This document shows, one piece after another, positions 59,093 through 64,000 of a DNA stretch of 64,000 bases (position 1 is the stretch's first letter; every line of letters starts with the position of its first letter). Origin of the DNA: Marichromatium gracile (lineage in GTDB: Bacteria > Pseudomonadota > Gammaproteobacteria > Chromatiales > Chromatiaceae). The notes under the pieces are model-generated. The model saw only the letters and a list, made by a program, of their open reading frames with translations, was not told the DNA's origin and ran no database searches. The position numbers and the translations under genes were made by a program. The stretch is from positions 124,001-188,000 of the forward strand of contig NZ_SMDC01000004.1 in NCBI RefSeq assembly GCF_004343155.1. The letters run 5' to 3'.

Positions 59093-59524
59093 ATGCCCCA
59101 CCCCGCCGCCACGTTCGCGCTGCTCTGCTGTCTGCTCGGCGTCCTGCCCCAGCCGCGGGCCGAGACGCCCGCCTGTCACCAGCCCTTCGCCCACCCCGAG
59201 GCTGGCGCCGAGCGGCTGCGCGCGATCGCCCGCGACTGCGACGACCCCGTCCTCGCCCGGCTCTATCACCACCGCGCCGCACATCGCGAGGCGCTCGGCG
59301 AGATCGCCCTGCTCGCCCGGCTGCAGCGCGCCCACGGCAATGCCGACCGACTGCGGCTGCATCAGGGACGCATCCACGCCGCGCTGCTCGAGGGCTTCGC
59401 CGCACGCGCCTGGCGCGGCGGGCGCGCCGAGACCCTCGACGCCCTCGCCCGCGGCTACGCCCGGGCGATCGACCGGCTCGAGCGCACCATCGCCGGCCAG
59501 GACCTGGCCTACGGCGGGCGCTGA
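59093..59524 (+). CDS. Small exported protein of unknown function
   Basis: 143-aa protein. The N-terminus (HPAATFALLCCLLGVLPQPR, cleaved near AETPA) is a signal peptide. Mature part is helical and His/Arg-rich: ACHQPFAHPEAGAERLRAIA, LARLYHHRAAHREALGEIAL, RLDRLERTIAGQDLAYGG-like end. Two cysteines (in PACHQ and ARDCDD) might form a disulfide. ATG 59093 has GGAG at eight bases, better than GTG 59087. I do not recognise the family. Convergent with egtD. Confidence 0.65.
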   Translation: MPHPAATFALLCCLLGVLPQPRAETPACHQPFAHPEAGAERLRAIARDCDDPVLARLYHHRAAHREALGEIALLARLQRAHGNADRLRLHQGRIHAALLEGFAARAWRGGRAETLDALARGYARAIDRLERTIAGQDLAYGGR

Positions 59525-59529
59525 GCCCC

Positions 59530-60546
59530 TCAGCAGGCCTCGACGCGCAGACAGTGCACGCTGAACAGCCGGTGCGGGTCGGTCCACACCCGCTCGGGGA
59601 CGAAGCCCGCGCCGGCGGCCAGCTGGTGGAAGCCGGCGATGTCGTACTTGTAGGAGTTCTCGACATGGATGCGCTCGCCAGCGGCCAGGACGAATTGCTC
59701 GCCGGCGACCTGAACACGCTGCTCGCTCAGCGCCTCGAGATGGACTTCGATCCTGCCGAGTGCATCGTTGTAAAAAGATCGATGGACGAATGCCTTCAGG
59801 TCGAAGTCCGCCATGAGTTCCCGGTTGAGTCGCTCGAGCACATTCAGGATAAAGGCGGACGTCACGCCGCGATCGTCATCATAGGCCCTCTCCAGGGTTG
59901 CGCGATCCTTCTGTAGATCAATCCCCACCAGCAACCGCCCACCAACACCAATCAGTTTCGCCACCCGCCCCAGCAGGGCGCGCGCCTCCTCGGGCTCGAA
60001 GTTGCCGATGCTCGACCCGGGGAAGAAGGCCGCCAGGCCCTCTCGATCGCCCTCGATCGGCAGCTCGAAGGGGACGGAATAATCGGCGCAGGTGGCATGG
60101 ATGGCCAGCGCCGGGAAGTGCTCGGCGAGCGACTCGGCGGAGGCGCGCAGGTGCTCGCGGGAGATGTCGATAGGGATGTAGATCTCGGGTTCGAGCGCGG
60201 CGAGCAGGATGCGGATCTTGAGGCTGCTGCCGCTGCCGAGTTCGAGCAGCACCCGACCGCGCCCGAGCAGGTCGGCCATCTCCTCGCCGTGATCGCAGAG
60301 GATCCCGATCTCGGTGCGGGTCGGGTAGTACTCGGGCAGTTCGGTGATGGCGTCGAACAGTTGCGAGCCGCGCTCGTCGTAAAGAAGCTTTGGCGACAAC
60401 CGTTTAGGCATCGACGAAAGCCCGGCAAGAACCTCGGCGCGCAGGTCGTCCGGGGTCGGGTGGGCATCGAAGAAGCGTACCCCGGGCGCGACCCCCGGAC
60501 GGGGCGAGTGCAGGTTGCTGGGGGCGAGCGTGGCCTCGGTGTTCAT
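59530..60546 (-). CDS. egtD: EgtD: L-histidine N-alpha-methyltransferase
   Basis: 338-aa SAM-dependent enzyme that trimethylates histidine to hercynine, first step of ergothioneine synthesis. Family features: LSPKLLYDERGSQLFDAITE, LPEYYPTRTEIGIL, LLELGSGSSLKIRILLAAL (SAM loop), AFFPGSSIGNFEPEEA, and the C-terminal histidine-binding ENSYKYDIAGFHQLAAGAGF. Two ATGs stand together (60549, 60546); the second is seven bases from GGAGG and overlaps the egtB stop. Forms an operon with egtB. Confidence 0.94.
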   Translation of the reverse strand: MNTEATLAPSNLHSPRPGVAPGVRFFDAHPTPDDLRAEVLAGLSSMPKRLSPKLLYDERGSQLFDAITELPEYYPTRTEIGILCDHGEEMADLLGRGRVLLELGSGSSLKIRILLAALEPEIYIPIDISREHLRASAESLAEHFPALAIHATCADYSVPFELPIEGDREGLAAFFPGSSIGNFEPEEARALLGRVAKLIGVGGRLLVGIDLQKDRATLERAYDDDRGVTSAFILNVLERLNRELMADFDLKAFVHRSFYNDALGRIEVHLEALSEQRVQVAGEQFVLAAGERIHVENSYKYDIAGFHQLAAGAGFVPERVWTDPHRLFSVHCLRVEAC

Positions 60547-61817
60547 CATTCGACCTCCGCGAGTCTGAATCCCTTGAACTGCCAGCGTTCGTGGGGATAG
60601 AAGAAGTTGCGATAACTGAGCCGCAGATGGTCGCGCGAGCTGACGCAGGAGCCGCCGCGCAGCACCATCTGGTTGCACATGAACTTGCCGTTGTACTCGC
60701 CGATCGCGCCGCCGGGGGCGCGATAGCCGGGATAGGCGAGATAGGCCGAGGCGGTCCACTCCCAGAGATCGCCGAAGAGCTGGCGCAACCCGCTGCCGCG
60801 CGCCGGACGGGGATGGAGCAGGCCGCTGTCGAGGAAGTTGCCGGCGCGTTCGACACCGGCGGCGGCGTGCTCCCACTGCGCCTCGGTCGGCAGCGACTTG
60901 CCCGCCCAGCTGGCGTAGGCATCGGCCTCGTAATAGCTGACATGACAGACCGGCTCGGCGGGGTCGAGCGGGCGCATGCCGCCGAGCGTCAGCGTCTGCC
61001 ACTGACCGTCGACCCGCTCCCAGTAGAGCGGCGCCTCCCAACCCTCGGCGCGTACCCGCGCCCAGCCGTCGGAGAGCCAGTGGGCGGGATCGTGATAGCC
61101 GCCGTCCTCGACGAAGGCGAGGAACTCGGCGTTGCTCACCAACCGGTCGGCGAGCGCGAAGGGTTCGAGGAAGGCGCGATGGCGCGGGCGCTCGTTGTCG
61201 TAGGCGAAGCCCTCGGGCCCGGCGCCGATCTCGACCAGCCCGCCGTCGAACGACACCCAGTCGAGCGGCTCGGGCACGCCCGGCGGCGGCGCCGCGAGAT
61301 CGGCGCGATAGGCCGGGCGCAGCGGGTTGTGGGCGAGGTTGCGCTTGATGTCGGTGAGCAACAGCTCCTGGTGCTGCTGCTCGTGATTGAGCCCGATGCG
61401 CAGGCGCAGCTCGACGCGCGCCCAGCGCTCGGCGTCGCACTGCTCGATCAGGCGCAGCATGGCCGCGTCGACATGGCGGCGATAGTCGTAGACCTCCTCG
61501 ACCCGGGGGCGCGACAGCAGCCCACGCTCGGCGCGCGGCCAGAAGCCGCTGCCGGTCTGCTCGTAGTAGCTGTTGAACAGATGCGCGAAGCGCGGATCGA
61601 AGGGGCGATAGCCATCGAGCGACGGCAGCAGCAGGAAGGTCTCGTAGAACCAGGAGACATGGGCCAGGTGCCACTTCGGCGGGCTGGCCTCGGGGACGAC
61701 CTGGAGGCCGTAATCCTCGATGGCGAGCGGTTCGCAGAGGTGTTCGGTAAGGGCGCGGACCCGGCGGAACTCGTCCGCGAGCCCGGCGCGCGCGCCATCC
61801 GTTGGTGTTGGGTGCAT
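60546..61817 (-). CDS. egtB: EgtB: hercynine sulfoxide synthase
   Basis: 423-aa non-haem iron enzyme that joins hercynine with a thiol donor (gamma-glutamylcysteine or cysteine) using oxygen. DinB-like N-terminal domain supplies iron ligands: His in WHLAHVSWFYETF and the HxxxHxE set in GLNHEQQHQELLLTDI. The FGE/sulfatase-modifying C-terminal domain contains WVSFDGGLVEIGAG, PVCHVSYYEADAYASWAGKS, LPTEAQWEHAA and MVLRGGSCVSSRDHLRLSYR. ATG 61817 has GAGGACGAG upstream. The oxygen requirement matters if the organism is an anaerobic phototroph. No egtA, egtC or egtE is nearby, as in short egtBD operons. Confidence 0.94.
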   Translation of the reverse strand: MHPTPTDGARAGLADEFRRVRALTEHLCEPLAIEDYGLQVVPEASPPKWHLAHVSWFYETFLLLPSLDGYRPFDPRFAHLFNSYYEQTGSGFWPRAERGLLSRPRVEEVYDYRRHVDAAMLRLIEQCDAERWARVELRLRIGLNHEQQHQELLLTDIKRNLAHNPLRPAYRADLAAPPPGVPEPLDWVSFDGGLVEIGAGPEGFAYDNERPRHRAFLEPFALADRLVSNAEFLAFVEDGGYHDPAHWLSDGWARVRAEGWEAPLYWERVDGQWQTLTLGGMRPLDPAEPVCHVSYYEADAYASWAGKSLPTEAQWEHAAAGVERAGNFLDSGLLHPRPARGSGLRQLFGDLWEWTASAYLAYPGYRAPGGAIGEYNGKFMCNQMVLRGGSCVSSRDHLRLSYRNFFYPHERWQFKGFRLAEVE

Positions 61818-62038
61818 CTCGTCCTCGCTTCGGCTGCAGGTGGGACGACGGCGGACCTCGGTCACACCGCCTGCGGACCTCGATCCCTGAGTGTGCGGTC
61901 ACCGCCGAAGAATCCAAACCCGATGCCGCAAGGCTGGGGATGCGACGCACACACCCCAATGTGCTCGCTGTACAACCCGATTCGCGGCGCGCTCCGCCCG
62001 CGGCGCGGGGCACGTCCACCGAACCCCGGAGCAGTGAG

Positions 62039-62713
62039 ATGACGCGCACCCCCTTCTTCCCCAAGTTCGCCGACCTGCCGACGGAACTCGCGGTCTTCCC
62101 CCTCCCCGGCGCGGTGCTGATGCCGGGCGTGCAACTCCCGCTCAATATCTTCGAGCCACGCTATCTGCGCATGATCAATGACGTCCTCGCCGCCGATCAC
62201 CTGCTCGGCATGATCCAGCCGCAGGAGACGCCGGGCGAGGACGAGACGCCGACGCCCGCCCCGCTCCATCCGGTCGGCTGCGCCGGGCGCATCACCAGCT
62301 ACAGCGAGACCAGCGATGGGCGCATCGTGCTGGTGCTCACCGGGGTGTGTCGCTTCCGCGTCACCGGCGAACTCGCCGAGCGCGCCGGCTACCGCCGGGT
62401 GGCGCCCGAGTGGCGGGACTTTGCCGCCGATCTCGACGAGCCGGTGTCCGGCGCGATCGCCGAGCGGCGCCCCTTTCTCGTCGCGCTCGAGCGCTACTGT
62501 CAGGTACGCCGGGTCGAGGTGCCGTGGCAGGACCTCGAGCAGATGCCCGACACCGACCTGGTCAACCTGCTCTGCGCCCACCTGCCACTGAGCCCGGAGG
62601 ACAAGCAGGCGCTGATCGAGACCCTGGAGACGCCGGCGCGCGCGGTGCTGATGCGCGGCCTGCTGGAGATGGCGACGATCGCCGACATCGACGTCGACGA
62701 CCAGCGTCACTAG
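62039..62713 (+). CDS. LON N-terminal (substrate-binding) domain protein
   Basis: 224-aa soluble protein consisting only of the Lon N-terminal (LAN/PUA-like) domain: LAVFPLPGAVLMPGVQLPLN, FEPRYLRMINDVL, and VGCAGRITSYSETSDGRIVL with LTGVCRFRV. There is no ATPase or protease part. Such proteins are common in proteobacteria and their role is unknown. ATG 62039 follows GGAG. Its last 14 codons and stop lie within a 78-base unit that is tandemly duplicated directly downstream. Confidence 0.88.
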   Translation: MTRTPFFPKFADLPTELAVFPLPGAVLMPGVQLPLNIFEPRYLRMINDVLAADHLLGMIQPQETPGEDETPTPAPLHPVGCAGRITSYSETSDGRIVLVLTGVCRFRVTGELAERAGYRRVAPEWRDFAADLDEPVSGAIAERRPFLVALERYCQVRRVEVPWQDLEQMPDTDLVNLLCAHLPLSPEDKQALIETLETPARAVLMRGLLEMATIADIDVDDQRH

Positions 62714-62823
62714 CGACCGACGTCGGACTCAGCGCGCGATCTCCGGATGGCGACGATCGCCGACATCGACGTCGACGACCAGCGTCACTAGCGACCGACG
62801 TCGCGCTCAGCGCGCGATCTCCG
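62668..62823. repeat. 78-bp tandem duplication covering two gene ends
   Basis: Unit 1 62668-62745 and unit 2 62746-62823 differ at two adjacent bases only (GA versus CG). Each unit contains the last codons and stop of the LON-domain gene and, on the other strand, the last codons and stop of the dehydrogenase remnant. The near identity points to a recent event. Confidence 0.95.
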
Positions 62824-63001
62824 GATGAGCGACGCGGATCACGATCCTGCCGACGTGCTGCTTGTCGAGAAAGGCGCGCTGCGCCTCGCGCAGTTGCGCG
62901 AGATCGAACGCGGCGGCGACCCACGGCCGGATCTCGTCGCGCTCGATATAGCCGATGTCGACGAGATCGCCGCCGCACTCCGCTGCCCGCCCGGCGCTCA
63001 C
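62807..63001 (-). pseudogene. Remnant of a zinc-type (MDR) dehydrogenase/quinone reductase
   Basis: 64 codons ending in the tail typical of the medium-chain dehydrogenase family: GGDLVDIGYIERDEIRPWV, AAFDLAQLREAQRAFLDKQH and VGRIVIRV. Only the last fifth of such a protein (usually 320-340 aa) is present. The N-terminal 270 residues, including zinc and coenzyme sites, are absent and the upstream sequence is the iscA promoter region. The tail's end is inside the tandem duplication. Confidence 0.7.
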
Positions 63002-63099
63002 CCGGGTGGCCTGAGCGCGGCGACGAGGATTGAAAACCCCGCCGGTCGGCGCCCATCTAGGCTCAACGCTTCAGTACAAGCCAGATGAGGTAAGCAACC

Positions 63100-63426
63100 A
63101 TGGCAGTCACCCTGACCGAGGCGGCCGCGCGCCACGTCTCCCGGATGATCGAGCAACGCGGACAGGGGGTCGGGCTGCGGGTGGCGACGCGCAAGAGCGG
63201 CTGCTCGGGCTTCGCCTACGAGGTCGACTACGCCGACGCCGTCGCGCCCACCGATCAGGTGTTCGAGAGCCACGGCATCAAGATCGTGGTCGACGACCAG
63301 AGCCTCGCGCACATCGACGGCACCGAGATCGACTTCGTGCGCTCGAGCCTGCTCAACCTCGGCTTCGAGTTCCGCAACCCCAACGTCAAGGACCAGTGCG
63401 GCTGCGGCGAGTCCTTCAGCGTCTAG
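63100..63426 (+). CDS. A-type iron-sulfur cluster carrier (IscA/ErpA-like)
   Basis: 108-aa Fe-S scaffold or carrier. The three cluster cysteines are present: Cys35 in KSGCSGFAYEVDY and Cys100/Cys102 in DQCGCGESFSV. Family features EAAARHVSRMIEQRGQGVGL and LLNLGFEFRNPNV also match. It cannot be assigned to IscA, SufA or ErpA from sequence alone. A sufE-type gene follows 73 bases later, suggesting a role in SUF-type or general Fe-S assembly. Confidence 0.93.
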   Translation: MAVTLTEAAARHVSRMIEQRGQGVGLRVATRKSGCSGFAYEVDYADAVAPTDQVFESHGIKIVVDDQSLAHIDGTEIDFVRSSLLNLGFEFRNPNVKDQCGCGESFSV

Positions 63427-63499
63427 CACGGATCCGGTAGACTCGGTCGGCCGCGCGCCCCGCGCGACCGACCCCAGCAACCAACCGCAGCGATCCACC

Positions 63500-63919
63500 A
63501 TGCATCAAGACGCCGCCATCCAGGCCATCATCGACGACTTCGACCTGCTCGACGACTGGGACCAGCGCTATCAGTACCTGGTCGAACTCGGCGAGCGCCT
63601 CCCGGCGATGGACCCCGCCGACAAGACCGAGGACAACCGCGTGGTCGAGTGCATGAGTCTGGTGCACGTCGTCGCCCGCCCCGCCGAGGGCGGACGGCTG
63701 GTCTATGCCGGCGACTGCGACACCGCCATCATCAAGGGCGTGGTGGCGCTGCTCGTCGGGCTGTTCTCCAACCGCAGCGCCGAGGAGATCGCCGCGCTCG
63801 ACGTCGACGACCTGTTCACCGGGCTGGCGCTCGACGAGCACCTCAGCCCCAACCGTCACGTCGGCGTCTTCGCCATCGTCAACAAGATGCAGCGCCAGGC
63901 CGCCGCGCTCGCCGCCTGA
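63500..63919 (+). CDS. SufE-family cysteine desulfurase activator
   Basis: 139-aa sulfur-acceptor protein that takes persulfide from a SufS/CsdA desulfurase. Features: IIDDFDLLDDWDQRYQYLVE, LGERLPAMDPADKTEDNRV, and the acceptor Cys51 in VVECMSLVHVVA (GCQSQVW in E. coli SufE). ALLVGLFSNRSAEEIAALDV and LSPNRHVGVFAIVNKM complete the fold. No sufS is in the window. The downstream gene is convergent. Confidence 0.93.
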   Translation: MHQDAAIQAIIDDFDLLDDWDQRYQYLVELGERLPAMDPADKTEDNRVVECMSLVHVVARPAEGGRLVYAGDCDTAIIKGVVALLVGLFSNRSAEEIAALDVDDLFTGLALDEHLSPNRHVGVFAIVNKMQRQAAALAA

Positions 63920-63927
63920 ACCTCCGC

Positions 63928-64000
63928 TCAGCCCAGGCGCAGCGGCAGCGCTCGCTGACGCTCGCCCCCGGCCGCCGCGATCGCCGCAGCCAGCGCCGGG
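63928..64000 (-). CDS. C-terminus of a molybdopterin-dependent oxidoreductase (xanthine dehydrogenase type), partial
   Basis: Last 23 residues before the stop: PALAAAIAAAGGERQRALPL then RLG. The PA-L-AI-A-G-R-R-LPL pattern is the usual end of the large molybdopterin-binding subunit of xanthine dehydrogenase or isoquinoline 1-oxidoreductase type enzymes. The gene runs off the right edge, so the call rests on a short segment. Confidence 0.5.
   Translation of the reverse strand, partial: PALAAAIAAAGGERQRALPLRLG

Noticed and set aside
56064-59564. 1166-codon plus-strand frame opposite ppc
   Set aside because: Lacks any domain and is rich in Leu/Gly/His/Gln as expected for the complement of ppc, whose motifs are complete.
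62746-62823. Second copy of the LON C-terminal codons as a separate small gene
   Set aside because: It is unit 2 of the tandem duplication and starts after the LON stop codon without a ribosome site.

Overview
The window (64 kb, very GC-rich) looks like a chromosomal stretch of a gammaproteobacterium. The rpsP-rimM-trmD-rplS operon, the style of the housekeeping genes and the mixture of a large chemosensory/c-di-GMP set, type I-E CRISPR-Cas and ergothioneine genes would fit a purple sulfur bacterium (Chromatiaceae). That placement is inference: no photosynthesis or sulfur-oxidation gene is in the window.

Layout. 1-8.3 kb: a hybrid-type sensor kinase running off the left edge, coupled to a PhnD-like binding protein, then a surface-glycan group (sulfotransferase, two GT4 and one GT2 glycosyltransferases). 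8.7-11 kb: a zinc alcohol dehydrogenase divergent from an AraC-type regulator. 11-13 kb: a lower-GC segment with a Sel1-repeat protein, ending at tRNA-Ser(GGA). 13-16.3 kb: methyltransferase, 4-alpha-glucanotransferase, AhpD-like protein. 16.4-29.5 kb: a chemosensory operon (MCP, CheB, CheR-TPR, CheA-REC, single-domain REC, HPt-REC-REC-GGDEF cyclase, CheW, a truncated CheW-like protein) followed by a GGDEF-EAL protein. No flagellar genes are present and the content resembles a Wsp-type pathway whose output is c-di-GMP. 29.6-32.5 kb: fasciclin protein, DUF1134 protein, metallophosphoesterase, CarS-like membrane protein.

32.6-45.6 kb: a complete type I-E CRISPR-Cas locus (cas3, cas8e, cas11, cas7e, cas5e, cas6e, cas1, cas2) and an array of 69 repeats and 68 spacers. 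Between cas3 and cas8e lies a two-repeat degenerate mini-CRISPR on the minus strand. Its pseudo-spacer matches the cas8e promoter immediately next to an AAG PAM, with mismatches in the first 13 positions only at 6 and 12. I read it as a candidate CreR/CreA-like RNA by which Cascade would repress its own operon; this is the main discovery of the window.

45.6-64 kb: EamA permease, a sigma54 activator divergent from a TSUP permease with a -24/-12 promoter, trmO behind a perfect 15-bp inverted repeat, sbcB, the rplS-trmD-rimM-rpsP operon, telA with xpaC and a 41-aa membrane peptide, ppc, egtB-egtD, a LON-domain protein whose 3' end was tandemly duplicated together with the tail of a dehydrogenase remnant, iscA- and sufE-type Fe-S genes, and the C-terminus of a molybdopterin oxidoreductase at the right edge.
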